From assembly GCF_024586455.1 (NCBI RefSeq), contig NC_065920.1, positions 15,152,144-15,216,143 on the forward strand: DNA of 64,000 nucleotides. The letters are read 5' to 3'. The stretch comes from Bactrocera neohumeralis. Taxonomy: Eukaryota; Arthropoda; Insecta; Diptera; Tephritidae. Below, piece by piece: positions 10,935-23,426 of the stretch (position 1 is the stretch's first letter; each line of letters begins with the position of its first letter). The notes under the pieces are model-generated. The model ran no database searches, had not been told where the DNA came from, and worked only from the letters and a program-made list of their open reading frames with translations. The position numbers and the translations under genes were made by a program.

Positions 10935-12809
10935 GTAACCGGAACGGTTCGGCCAAGGAATAACAACTTGACACTATTCCTTGAAATTACTTCAGGAATG
11001 TTTTCTGCCGCTTCAACAATAACAACATGAAGTTAAAGTAAAAATTCAATGTCCGAGAGCTGATTCGCCTAGGTTGTTGACTTGAATGTATTCAGAGAGC
11101 AGTTAATTCCAAAAGTTAGTTTTCAGCACTCACGCATGCAATCCATTACCTTAAAGTCATTTAAATACATACTTGGGAGTAAATACATATTTGTTTGAAG
11201 AAAAGTTTCATGATATATGTACATCGATGGATTTATAAGTTACCTTGCATATTTTACGTCCTCTTCGTATAGATTTGAATTGGTTTATTAGTGCTTTCAA
11301 TAGTATACTTCAATATTTTATAAAACTGTCGTGCGATAAGAAAATTTTCTCTCCGTATTATTTTTGGATCAAAATTTTTTTCAAAAAACTTGCTGAAAAA
11401 GATTCTTATTAAGAAGCTTCCAATAATTTTTTGGAAATTTAATAAATTTTCTCTCAATACTGAGATAACTCTTGGGACTAGAATCTGTAAATATCTCCAT
11501 TAAATCTTAATAATTAAATAAGTGTGCATACCAAAAAAGCACTTTTTGCAATGTCCGCGCAGTACGTGCAGCTAACGCTGTAAGTTAATTTCGTAGAACG
11601 CGGCGTATGAGTAACCCGCTCGCTTAAGCTGCATGCAAATGTGAGTCACAAAAACCGAATATTAAATATCATATTGATTTAACCAATTCCGCATATATTT
11701 TGCAATTTCATATTCGTTGAGTCCGACGCTTGCTGGTGTACACCAATACACATACAAATATGTTTAATGATGGCAAACGGCGAGCAAACGGTTTTTTATG
11801 ACACGCATGAGTACTTTTCAATAGCAATTTTAATTATGCGCAACGGTATGTGTGTGCTTTTTAGTGCAGGCACAGGCCAGCTCACATTTGCACAGCTTTT
11901 TACACTCTCTGATTTTTCGCCATTTTTTCTATTTTTTTCATATTTGTCCGCACTCATTTCCAATGCTTGTTTGCACCGCGCAGCTTCTTTCTTTTTGCAT
12001 ATTTTCCGGTCCCCATTTGCGGTTGAGTGGTAATGAAATTTTCGCATTTACTTCAGCAATATGATTCCTTAAATGACTTATGACCCGCCAGCCCTATTAA
12101 ATGGCGAGCGCTATGCCCGAGTGTAAGCACAAATAACTAAAGCACACTATGGAAAACATTAACAGTAAATGAAATAGTTGTGCTGAGTGCGGGAAATGCA
12201 CTTTGAAAATGTACATAAACAGAAACCAATTGAGAAGTAGGGTTATGCTCTGGACTGAGTTTGAATAAAACTTGAAGGGCTTAAAGTTGAAAGAACTGAA
12301 ATTTATTGCGTTAATTAATCAAGATTTTTGAAAAAATATTTTTACTTATAAATTTAGTACACGGTGTCAAAGGTAAGAGGAATTATTTCAATAACATATT
12401 GTGTTGGTAGGTAGGTAGATTGGATCTTTGACAACGCACTAGGGCCTTCAAGAGACGCGTTGTGAAACTACCAGGACTAACCTCCTATACATAGTCACGA
12501 CGGATTCCCATAGCAGATCTCCTGCAGTCTCGTCTTTTTCTTCTTCCTGATAATTTCTACCTATATATACATATATATATATACAAATATCCAGAATAAT
12601 GATAAAACCCTAACAGACTTTAGCGGTTTTGCAGCCGCTTGGCTTTTTGGATTTAGAAATATATTCCTTGTTGTGAGCTCACTCCTTGTCAGAACAAGAA
12701 GGCATTTTTTGATTGCTGTGATCTGGTGCATGGAAGGCGATTCAGGTATATAATTTTGCTAAAAGAACACCATATCCCACTCGGTTATCTAGTTTGTACC
12801 AATCCCTTT
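10935..12809. other. Unassigned AT-rich sequence
   Basis: No gene recognised. The stretch 11240-11460 is very AT-rich. A TAGGTAGGTAG run at about 12412 and a TATATA run at about 12570 are the only obvious simple repeats. Confidence 0.4.
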
Positions 12810-12845
12810 ATATGGGCTCCCCTCTCTATATGGACTCCCCTCTCT
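12810..12845 (+). repeat. 18-bp tandem duplication
   Basis: ATATGGGCTCCCCTCTCT at 12810-12827 is directly followed by ATATGGACTCCCCTCTCT at 12828-12845, one mismatch in 18. This creates the repeated Trp-Ala/Thr-Pro-Leu-Ser pattern in the open frame that crosses it. Confidence 0.9.
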
Positions 12846-13096
12846 ATCTACCTCGGCCCTTTCGCATTCTTCTCAGGATGGAAAGGCAATATTGGGAACG
12901 CGAATTTAAGTTCAATTCTAAAAGATTTCAAAAATTCGTGGTTTTCGATAGAAACGGGAACTTACTAAGTATCTTCGAATCTCTCTTATTACAGGCGATT
13001 ATTAGGGTGGATTCTCCCAGTGCTGACTTCGCTGCCAGTTGCTTACAGAACAAGCCTGTTGACAGTAAATATAAAATGACATTAAGCGTTTGACCT

Positions 13097-13235
13097 GGTG
13101 TTGTTATTGTTATAGCGGTATAAATCATGTCTGAAATAATTTCAAGGACAGGTGTCGGGTTAACAATCCTTGGTCGAATAAAAATCGGGGTCTGTTTCGT
13201 TTACTTAGACCCAATTGTCGTGGAAACGATGGCGT
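13097..13235 (+). repeat. Short GTTGTTGTAGCGG element, copy 2
   Basis: GTTGTTATTGTTATAGCGG at the left, then GGTTAACAATCCTTGGTCG, AATAAAAATCGGGG and CCAATTGTCGTGG. The order parallels the insert at 54959-55057. It is a diverged, non-coding dispersed element that I recall as common in tephritids. Confidence 0.5.
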
Positions 13236-14659
13236 CTTTCTTAGATGTTCACTGTTGCATATACTGGCTGCTCTTGCATGTCTTCCATATGCCTTCACGC
13301 GTACTCATTTTTCATTATTGGCCACCACAACAATATATCGTATGTCATAATCGGTCTCCCAACTGCTATGTACAGACAAGAAGTTACACGAGGCGTTAGT
13401 TCCCATTTGGTCCCCTCCATACTTTTACTAGTGTAAAGTAGTTGCATTCTTTTTTCTTTACCCTACCGCATAAATGTGGTTTCCACGAGAGCTTCCTGTC
13501 TGAAAATAGTCTCAACTAGCTTGCTTTCTTCTTCATTGTCCAGACTTTGCAGGACTGAGGTTGGAAAATCTCTGGCAGTCTTACCTTTTGCGAACCAGAA
13601 GACATGTCGAAATTGACATTAATCGTCTCAGCAAATTTGCGATCAGTTCGAAGACCTTTGTCGGTTTGTGAGGGTCTAATGATCGGATTGGAGCTCTAGG
13701 TACCATAACAGACTGGCGTTCTAAGCTGTATAAGTGATTAATCCAGCCCTACTTGGGCTCCTATTGTAACACTTACATATTATTTAATTTTAATCATAGA
13801 TGACAGATCCACATAAAAGACCTTGCTACCCTGCATTGGTAAAGACTACGTTTAATCTTCAGCATTGTCTAAGTTTTTTAACTCCCAAATCATCACCCTT
13901 TACTTCTTTTCGATGCTTTCAAACTTACTTTAATGTAACAATATTAAGCCAACATCCTTAAGCCGCTTCTTTTGAGTTATGAAGAAACACTATTAAATCG
14001 GCTTAGCTCACAGCCTGTTGTCTCTAATGCCCAACTCCAGATACATACATCAGTTGAATTAATTATACTAACAACTGTGTCTATGGAAAGTCAGCAAGCA
14101 CTCCATCGTTAAGCTATAAACACTTCTAAATAATTCATTAACTTAAGTACTCGCTCATAAAACAATCAATCAAGCGGGCTTAAGGTAGATCAGTGCGAAT
14201 ATATTTAAAGCTTGCAAACTGTAACTTGCGCAGAACATGTTTACGCTTACTCAAAAATTTAACGGTATTATGCAATAATCGCAATACTCTGTAGGATATT
14301 AATCGCCAAGGTTTTGCTAGTTATACAACATCAGTTATAGTTGCGTTACATAATGAATGGGAGTGCGTATTTCTTACTTACATATGTGGGGTTGAAGCAG
14401 GCGTTAGTGGTGAAGTAGGCTTGTAGGAAAAGTCATGCGGAATTCCAGGACGAATGGTGTTTATAACTGTTAAATTGTGTTACTGTTAGTTTTTTAGGAT
14501 TTAACACTTTTCATACATTTATATTGCGGTAACTTGCTGGAAGGAATTTTTAATTACGAGTAATCGGCTCTCAAAACTTTAAACTCCTTCTTCTTGAACA
14601 GTTTTAGTGAAAAAAATATAATTTTTTATTGTTTTTTTAAACTCAGCAATACATTTAGA
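13236..14659. other. Unassigned sequence
   Basis: No coding or repeat feature supported. Open frames are 60-90 codons at most and resemble nothing known to me. Confidence 0.4.
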
Positions 14660-15330
14660 ATACTGTTCTAAATTTTCAAGTTGATCCGAGTAGTAGTTTC
14701 GACACATCCTTGAGAACTTGTGAGCTCGAGGCTAGCGAGTTTAAGTGTGCCGTCTTTAAAGGCGTTTTTTCGAAACTGAGTTTTTGGAGTCGGTTGTCAA
14801 GATTTCTCCACCGATCTTCATGAAATTTTACAGAGGTCGTTGAGATACAATTTTTGAAGGCTTGGACGAACGATTTTTTTCGATTATAACTATTTGAAAA
14901 AAAAATGTCGCAACATTTTCGCTGAAGTTTTAATTTTTTTTGTAAAAATGTCTGCCAAAAATCCAATTTTCAGTTTTTTTCCTTGGTCCAAGTCCTAAGT
15001 TAAGGTTTTTACTAAACACGTATTTTTTACTTTAGATTATCCTTTAAGGAGTTATCCTGATAGCGCGGGTGCATCTTTTTTCCGAGGAGTCACTGAAAAT
15101 GGCTTCGAAATGGCAGAGCATAAAATATTTTTCTCCAAAAATTTCAGAATTTCTTTGTTAAAAGCGTATATTTGTAACAATAAGATATTCTAATAAAATA
15201 TTTTTTTTTTATATGAGAATAACTTTTTGAAAAAAGACTGTTTTTTACTAGAGGAAACCCCTTAAAGTTTTCAAGTTACCGTTTTAAATAATAATTAATT
15301 ATAATAATTTTGATTTTTTAACCACTCTTT
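14660..15330. other. T-rich block with a phrase suggesting a dispersed repeat
   Basis: Long T runs alternate with more complex phrases such as ATTTCTCCACCGATCTTCAT and GAAATTTTACAGAGGTCGTT at 14800-14850. The style matches an old dispersed insect repeat, but I see no second copy in the window and no protein homology. The 96-codon minus-strand frame at 14676-14966 is lysine-rich because of the T runs. Confidence 0.3.
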
Positions 15331-16317
15331 GGTCGACAAAAATCCTTCTCTGAACCAACCATCCTCGCGCGTGCCGACTGATAATAAATAACAAAGTATC
15401 ACCAATATGGCAGGGACGCAGGGATAGGGTGGTAACAGTTCACCCCCGGTGCAGGTGAGACGGCTCTTCACAACATCTGACTTTTTTAAAATTTTAAGTT
15501 TTTTCTAACATTTTTTTAAATATTTAAAAAAAAAATTTTGGAACAATTTTTTTCTTACTTTGTTTTTAATTTTTTTTTAAGTTTTTGTTATTGTTTATGT
15601 TAAGATCAACTCATAAATAGCACATTTAAATGGGAAATCTAACCATAGCTGATGAATGGGGGCCCTCAAATAGCCCATAGTGTCGAACGAACTTACGAAT
15701 ACCTTGCATCCTCCATAATAACATATCCTAACTTGCCTAGTATTGGCTATACGCAATCGGACTTAACTACCTCTAGCTTTAGAATAAGAACAAAGGGAAA
15801 CATAACTTAAATAACCGGCAAAAGGTGTCCGAATCTCATGAAAAAAATTCGGAGGGATCCATCAGTTTCATGAAGACGACAGCGTTTACAAAAGCCCGAA
15901 ATCAAACAGCAAGCTCAAAGGCAGGAGCTACACTTGATCTGGCGTAAGTTCTAGCTCTAACTCTAGAGCTGAAGCTATCCTCAGCTCATGGGTGACAACA
16001 ACACCTGCGGTAGCCGGAACCAAATCCAAAGCCAATTTATGGTTACAAAGCATGGGAGCATGAAGAAACAAAAAGTCCAGGAAAAATTTTCCTCAACGTC
16101 GGATATATTCAATCGGAAGTTCTGTTGGTGATTGTCTGCAGGATCAAGGGATCCAAAATTTATCATATAATAGTAATATTATCTTGACATTCCTTCATTA
16201 CAGTATTAAAATGGGCGAAAGTGGACTACAAACACACTAACTTTCCATCCAACACAATTTTATATTCCGACAATTTCTTTCACTTTCCAGTATGACATGC
16301 CAAACAATATATTCATT
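15331..16317. other. Unassigned sequence
   Basis: No gene recognised. The stretch 15400-15470 is GC-rich for this window and 15480-15600 is A/T homopolymer-rich. Confidence 0.4.
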
Positions 16318-16725
16318 TTTATATATAAAAATTACGTGTCACGTTGTTTGTCTGCGATGGACTCCTAAACTACTGAGTCGACTTTAGTAAAATTTAGCAC
16401 ATTGTGTCCAGATAGAACCAACTTAGATGATAGGGTAGCAAAGAAAGTTTATAAATAAAAAATAGTTTTATTAATTTGACGTTCTACTAAGCGAACAGCT
16501 CTATTAACTGGACAGAAAAGCTGGTAGTCAGACATTTAGAAAGCAGCCTTAAATTTGTTATTTTTTGCAATGGAATTTATGAGCATAATGAAAATTAAAC
16601 CTCAAGTACAATCCTTTCGATTCTTAATTCGACAAAAACATTTTCGCCTTTATCCTTTTTGAAAAGTTTATTATATGAAAATGTAAGTTTACCACAGCAA
16701 CGCGTGGCCGGATCCACCAGTATCT
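16318..16725 (+). mobile_element. Possible Helitron-like non-autonomous remnant
   Basis: The left part reads TATATATAAAAATTACGTG, then GTTTGTCTGCGATGGACTC and CTGAGTCGACTTTAGTAAA. This resembles the start of a widespread non-autonomous insect element that I remember as Helitron-like. The right part, CAACGCGTGGCCGGATCCA at about 16697, resembles the ending typical of that group. The interior has no coding content. No rep/helicase motif is present, so the classification rests on remembered termini only. An old Tc1-type miniature element is an alternative. Confidence 0.35.
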
Positions 16726-18255
16726 ATATAAAACTTTGCATGAATAATTTGAGCCTTACTCGTATGATCAAACATCATGTAAATCGGACCAAAACTTTTC
16801 AAGCTCGCATATACCGAAAATATGTACTCCATTTCCAGTTGCCAACTTCTTATCGAAAATTTCGGTCAACCTGTCAGATATACTATTGAAATTCGAAAAA
16901 AAGTTCCCGCTTTGATTCTTGAAAGTTGTGGAAACTAGTTATTTATAAAGAGAAAAAATGCCCCTTCAAAGTAGATACACAAAAATTCCCAGCAGAGAAA
17001 ATAGTTTCTTGCGAACACATCATTTTTCAAAGAAATGCGCCCTGTGCCACACATGCTAGTATATTACTATGTTCATATATATATATATATATATATATCT
17101 AATTTAATGCACATTTACTACTTATCCTTGGATAATAGTGTTCAACAACTGTCAACTTTAGGTATCTTACGCATGGAATATAAATGATGTGTCTTCACGG
17201 AGCTGTCGCCAATGATTTACGCTAAATGGTATGAAGCTATTTCTGACACCAAGCCAACTGTGTGCTTAAATTCTAATGTTGCTATATTACTACTTATATA
17301 ATTCTCTATATATTCACTACAAATTCAACACATGTGAACGCGCCTAAATAGCGATACCAAAGCACAGAGAAACATACAACAAACAACGAAACGCATCTAA
17401 TCTTAAGTTTACATACACAGCATTATTCTCAACTTGTATGTGTTTGTGCTTATCCATAGATATGTACGTGTGTGTGTGCGACCTGCCTATTTTAATATTA
17501 ATTAAGAAAATTTCGAAATGTGTCAAAGAAAGCAGACTACGCTGCTTATAATGGCATAACAAGTCATAAATAAACTTTTGGAAAATTTTCCTAGGCAAAT
17601 AAGTCGTGGCACTGCCGGTGTGTGCGAGATGTGCCATTATCTTTCAACGAGCTACTCAAGTATATTTAAAACATTATGAGCTCAATTTGTTCGCATAACT
17701 TTCGGAAATTAGCAAAATTACATAAATTAAATTCGGTTTACAGATTTCTGCTGTCGGCACAGCGCTTATCTGTATGTGTTTGCATGTGTGTAGACATGGG
17801 CTTAGTAAGGTTCATCTTCTGTGTATGTTACCATAATTCTTGTGTGCTCACGAATTAAGATATCAAGAGCCGATAGGCATTTCCACACAATTAACATACA
17901 TTAAATAGTAGTTACCTGCCACAAACACCGCACAAGCGCCACTCTGGCGTGGGCGTTTAGCTGCTCTGACGCTTCTTTCGCCGAGCTGCTTTGCTCTTGG
18001 GCTGTTTTGTGAGGCGCGACATTGAGTTGGCTCTCTGTTGGTGTTTGCAGCTCTGGGCCTTAGCGCCTAAGCGAAATTACAATTACGACGAGTTGTTTTG
18101 GGACCTGCAAAGAATATTTTAATATTTAAAGGCATATTTTTTGATGTCGAAAGATGAGCTAATAAGTTAAAAAATATATATATAATGACTAATATTCTTT
18201 ATTTGGAAAACTTCAATTTTGGTTATTTAATATCAAAACTATGTAGTTAACCAGA
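16726..18255. other. Unassigned AT-rich sequence with TA microsatellite
   Basis: An alternating AT run occupies 17074-17098. The rest, including a GC-richer patch at 17930-18090, shows no recognisable gene or element. Confidence 0.45.
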
Positions 18256-18735
18256 ATGGATAAAGCAGCGAGTCAAATGGGTCTGGTGATGAACGTGAGC
18301 AAGACGAAATATATCCTGTCATCAAACAAACAGTCGCCGCACTCGCGACTAGGCACCCACGTCACTGTTGACAGTCATAACTTCGAAGTCGAAGATAATT
18401 TCGTCTATCTTGGAACCAGCATTAACAGCCGTAACTCTTGCCCAGACAACTACTTCGGACTGAGTGGGTAATTCAGAAGTAAAGTTCTCTCTGGATGAAC
18501 AAAAACCAAACTCATTGCATAGGAATGGACGATGACAAAAACTGAAGAGTCGATGTTGTTAGTTTTCTAGAGAAAGGTTCTGCGAAAGATTTGTGGTCTT
18601 TTGCGCGTTGGCCACGGCGAATATCGCATTCGATGGAACGATGAACTGTATGAGATATACGATGGCATTGACATAGTTCAGCGAATTAAAAGACTGCGGC
18701 TGGCTAGTAAAGAAGAAAGAGAAGTTAACCCAATT
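18256..18735 (+). mobile_element. RTE-like non-LTR reverse transcriptase fragment (post-YADD region)
   Basis: An ATG-initiated frame of 71 codons (18256-18471) reads MGLVMNVSKTKYILSS, LGTHVTVDSHNFEVEDNFVY and YLGTSIN. This is the segment that follows the YADD loop in a family of insect endonuclease-reverse transcriptases. After a shift, 18565-18720 continues with RKVLRKICGLLRVGHGEYR, RWNDELYEIYDGIDIVQRIK and LRL, the usual carboxy-terminal order. At least two frameshifts and internal stops are present, so this is a dead 5'-truncated copy. The clade name (RTE-like) is from memory; the identification as a non-LTR polymerase is secure. It belongs to the same family as the copies at 27235-27690, 40880-41371 and 53950-55450. 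Confidence 0.85.
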
Positions 18736-18954
18736 TAGACGCTATCGATAATTCCATACTTTGATTTGGGAATTTTGCAATTCGCGACTTCGAGTTTTCG
18801 AGAGTTAGGTTCGGTAAAGTTATTCATGGTGCCACTAAATGCTTGAAGCGTTGCCTTGCTAATGCAGAACAGATGCGCAAGGGATGCTCCATTGTTTTCC
18901 TGGTGCCTTGCGTTGTCAAAGTTTCCATAAATACTTATGTCACTAGTAGTTGTC

Positions 18955-19600
18955 TAGTTGATTTTGCTGCAGGTAGGGTGGTTCTTTGCACAGCGAGCCA
19001 TTGGTAGCTCACCGCACCATAGCACCTCAGGGCCCGTATGCTCCCTGTTAAGGGGCATAATTAACTCCTCTCCAAGCAGGTCCTACTGGGGTGCTTTCGA
19101 AAAAATCATCTCTGCTGCCACCTGCTTGGAGCGGAACCGACACCTCGGAGCATCAAGAGGTCATTCCTCATCTAGGTCGTCGACATCAAAAAATGCGCCG
19201 ACCAGACTTCGGAAGCAACTAAATTCCAACAAGCACTGATCACCGTTCACAATGGAGCCATTAACACCTTCACCGACTCCCTCTCAGTGAATAGTGTACT
19301 TGGAGTCAAACCAACACCCATTGCAGACAAAGAGCTCGAGTTGCCGCGAGAAGCGAGACTGACCCTTACACAGCTTCGATCTGGATACCGTGGCAGGTTA
19401 AACTCCTACTTATCCAAAATAGACCTTGACATATCAAACATACGTTGAGCATGCAATGAGGCGCCGCATGACAGTAGCCACCTCTTTGCATGCTCTGCTA
19501 ACCTTACTCATCTGACACCCTTCTCCTTTTGGTCCGACCCCGTCGACGACAACTTATCTAATCCTTACCATCCTAACGGGGATTAGTAGGTCATTTAATG
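18955..19600 (+). mobile_element. Jockey-like non-LTR polymerase carboxy terminus
   Basis: A decayed frame gives VHNGAINTFTDSLSVNSVLG, then PTPIADKELELPREARLTL, TQLRSGYRGRLNSYLSKID and EAPHDSSHLFACSANLTHL, ending WSDPV at about 19555. This order (LP-R-TL-QLRSG-LNSY-ID, then a PHD-HLF-C box and LW-P) is that of the last ~120 residues of jockey-type elements, downstream of the RNase H region. One stop splits the cysteine/histidine box (after NIR, about 19447), where the usual first cysteines are missing. The reverse transcriptase itself is not seen upstream; 18955-19235 is a weakly open, unrecognised lead-in. A 5'-truncated dead copy. Confidence 0.8.
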
Positions 19601-20844
19601 AGGATTGAGTAGGTCTTTTAATGAGTCCTCAGAGTCGTCTATTCACTTCCCGTCTCTTTTTGAGTCGCATAATAATTTCTTGAGTCTCGCTATCTCCTTT
19701 GTCTTTTCAAAATCGCCACAAAAGTTTTTCCAGGGCTTCAAGAGTTAATTTTTACATTAAAATTATAGACCACATTCCGGAAAGACTGTCTCATTTATGT
19801 ATTTTTGTTTGGCCGGCTTGAAGATTGAAGTACTCTTTGTGCTCATATACAAGTATAAGTGTACAGTTATATAAGCACGAGATCGTATACACTTTTACTC
19901 TGTGCATTTATTTAATTTCATTCGCAGCTTTATGACTACAAGTGGCAACCACTTATTCTACTACTTATTTGCTATTCCGGCCACATAACGGGGATTTATT
20001 AAAGAGTCAACTTCACTCAACCGCATGCTCCCACTCTCAATAGCACCGCAGGTAGGTAGGACAATATACACATACATATGCACCTATGCGTGTGTTGAGC
20101 AATGAAGCAGTTTGCCACACACCGCACCCCGCTCTCTGCAACGCAGCTGACCAGCAACTTTGAGGTTTGAACTCAGCATGACCGTGCTGCATTGACTCTG
20201 CTGACTCTCCACTTTGTTGCCGCGCAGAGGTGACGGAACGCTGAGTCAATACGTGCATACATTGCTCTGGACATAGCTTCCAATTTCATCGCAAATTTCT
20301 GGCTTTCGGGCTTAAGCTGCGTCTTAGCAAATCTAATCTGAATCCAGAAAATGCTCCGTGCTTCAATGCTATTTTATTGCGGTGTGCGTGGAACGTAAGA
20401 TTTCTTTGTGTGATTGCTCTGTATAACCATAAGTTTGCATTAGCGTTTCAATCATGCGTGTGTATGCTCTTGAAAGCATTCGAAATTTTAAATTTTCTCA
20501 TAGTTTGGCACAGTGGTTTGAAATGAGAAAATATTGTTCATATTTTAAAATGAAGGAAAAAGTTCAGGAAAGGTATTTTCGAATCAGCATCTGCAAAGTC
20601 GTTCGAGAGCGGTGAGAGAGTACCGGGCGCAAGGATCTGAGATTTTCGACTTAATGTTTTGTCCTTTAGGTTAATTTATGGCGAATAAAGAGGTCTGACT
20701 TTTTCGAATAATTTTTGTCATAAGATCGCGAGAGTTCATTAAGCTTACGGAATAACTCACAATATTGAGAATATTGTGAAGAAGCCTTTATAGGCTACTA
20801 CGAAGACCGAGGTAGCCGCAAGAGAACTCTTAATCAAAAATCTT
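19601..20844. other. Unassigned sequence
   Basis: No gene recognised. The stretch 19600-19640 contains two near copies of a TTTAATGAGGATT/TTTAATGAGTCCT phrase. 19980-20300 is GC-richer and free of recognisable transposon sequence. Confidence 0.4.
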
Positions 20845-21690
20845 CGAATCTTCAAAATTCGTTAAAGATTTTTGATGACCGAAAAAAATGGTTTATAATT
20901 TATAATGACAGCATACATAAGTGGATCTACATCATAGTCAACATATACAGTTTCGAATATCAATAATTATATGTTTCAAATTCTTTACAGATTTTTAAAA
21001 GCCGATAAATGCTTTAAATGAATAATGGTGGGGAAGTATGTGGATCTACAATTCGATCAATTTTTGCAGTTTAAATATTTTCGTATTTTATTTTCCGAAA
21101 TTCGTTAGAGACTTTTCGACATTAAAACATATCTTTTATTGAATATCACTGTGAAACTTTTCTAAGATATCTTATGGTGGATATCTATGTCAAATATTTT
21201 TCAAAAATTTTCTATTTCGAAATTTCGAACTTAGGCACAAATTTTTCTAAATTAAAAACACCTTACATAAATAGTAATTACACATTTTTTTTAATATTTT
21301 ATAATTCGAAATTTCGAACTTTGGTAGAAATTTTTCCGAAATTGAAATATATCTTGAATAATTTATAGTGGATATTTTTGTAACACTATTTTCAAAAATT
21401 TTATAATTTGTAATTTTGGACTTCGCTACAGATTTTTCGAAAATGAAATACATATTACATAAATTATGGTGGTTGTCTCTCTCAAACTTTTTTCAAAAAT
21501 TTTCTATTTCGAACTTCGGTATAAATTTTTCGAAATTAAAAAATATCTTACATAAATTATAATTATACATTTGTTGCAAAAAATTTTCTTATTCGAAAAT
21601 ATTTTCCAAAATTTTCTAATTCGAAATTTCGAATTTGAGTACAGATTATTTTAAATTTTCGAAGTTTGTTACAGATTTTCCAAAACATTG
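20845..21690. repeat. AT-rich tandem array, ~90-125 bp units
   Basis: Landmark phrases recur in order: TTTTCAAAAATTTTCTATTTC, CGAAATTTCGAACTT, GGTA(G/T)AAATTTTTC and CATAAATTAT. The TTCGAACTT position recurs at 21224, 21313, about 21420, 21508 and 21628 (spacing about 90-120). Earlier, more diverged units share GTGGATCTACA at about 20920 and 21040. No protein can be supported; the short open frames are made of F, I, N and K only. Confidence 0.75.
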
Positions 21691-23426
21691 CACTGTGCGC
21701 CTTGCTAAACCACAATACCAACTATAATTTGCCATACGCCAACATTGTCAACCGTCAGCAGCTGCTGAGGCATTCCGCACGCCACTCACTCACTCGCACA
21801 ATTTGAACAGTTCTAGTTGCGATTGCAATTTGGCAAATTCAAACCGTTTCACAGTTTCTTTTCATTTCGTAACATTGTCATTTTTACAATTTGCCGAATT
21901 CATTCGACGACAACTTCTGAAATGTTTGCCATTTTGCCAATCTGCGTGGCGAACGAACTTAACGGCGTCGAGGGGTGGGGGCAGTGCGTTGCTCGATTAT
22001 TTTTTTAAATTAAAGTGTCATTTTGAAAATTTCGAAAATAAATTTATGGCGCTAGTCGAGTGCGTGTGTGTGTATATAGATGACAGTGAAGAAAAGGCAA
22101 AAAAATACAGCTGAGCTCGTATAAGCGCCACTCGCACATACTCAACAGAGAGAGAGTGAAGGTGCTCGATTGGCTTGCGTTGCGGCGTGGAGTGAAGCTA
22201 TGGCTCAATTTTGATTTGCAGCAGTTTACAAGTACTGATGTTTTCCAAGATTTTCGCTGTTTTACTTTTTATTTGCATAAACTTTTCCACTCACCCGTCT
22301 CATTGCTGCGCTCGACGCTGCTTAGGACAATCAATTTGTGTAAGTGTTGGTAGCGACGAGCACGTCCGCTTGAGATTTATCACTTTTGATGTTTGCATGT
22401 GAATTGGTTTAATTCAATTATTTACAGACACGCATACGTGTACGCTTAGTAGCACCAACACACACATACACATATACAAATTTAGCCATAAACATGGCAG
22501 CAATGGACGTCAGCGCTGGCGTACCTATGTTCGTATGCACTCGTGAGTGCCTTGAGCTGTAATTTTACGAGCTACAGAATTTTCGGTGGACGCTCCGGGT
22601 CAGGTGGTATGCATACAAACACACATATATGCATACCTGCATATATACAAACATACCTACACACTTACAAAATACATGCATACTGACAAACATGAATATG
22701 TACGCTATGTGCGCCTGTATGTATGCTAATGCCTCGCCTTGGCTTTCTTAACAATTCTATGTTTAATTTTCTTCACATCCCTTTTGAAAAGGCATGCCAA
22801 TGAAACTTTGAAGGACAGTTGCGCTTGTTGTGCACAACGAGCTCAAGTTTATATGTTATTTTAGAAGTGCAAAAGTTTTATTGGATTTACTAAAGTTTCT
22901 TCCCTTTTTCGTTTTCGCAAATGCGTTTTCCAATTTTACAAGTGTTTTAGATAACTTTCAATTCGCTCAAGCTCAAGCTGCTGTCACCAAACACACACGC
23001 ACACATATACATACAAATAATCACACATATACAAGTGTATTTACACAGTAAGCAAGCGGAAGCCGAGCGAGGGATGGCATGTGCTAAGCGCACAAATAAG
23101 TAATTGCATTTTGACAAGCTTTTCAATATTTCCATTTGCTTGTTTGTCTGTTAGTTAGCATTCATAGCTCTGCTTTTTACTTCAAACTCTTTTTGCACCT
23201 TTTATTGCAATTATGTTGTCTTCACAAAGCGTTTCGTTTGCATATCTTAATGACTGCCAGAGATTTCAATATTGGCTTCGTTATGCAGTGAAATGCCATA
23301 TTTGAGGTTGGTGGACTTTGGCATTCACGCTTTTTAAAAATTCGCATGATTCACTGAAAATTCAAAGAGTTTAAAGACACTTATATACGTTTAATATCTT
23401 TGGAAAACCATACTTATATTAGTGTA
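21691..23426. other. Low-repeat island
   Basis: No recognisable transposon. CA/TG-rich tracts occur at 22450-22720 and 22985-23045. Several open frames (21803-22114, 22830-23051) show no resemblance to known proteins. Unique non-coding or intronic sequence is the simplest reading. Confidence 0.4.

Noticed and set aside
22060..22095. YIDD motif, as in LTR-retrotransposon reverse transcriptase
   Set aside because: It arises at the end of a GTGTGTGTATATAG run; no other RT motif occurs on either side.
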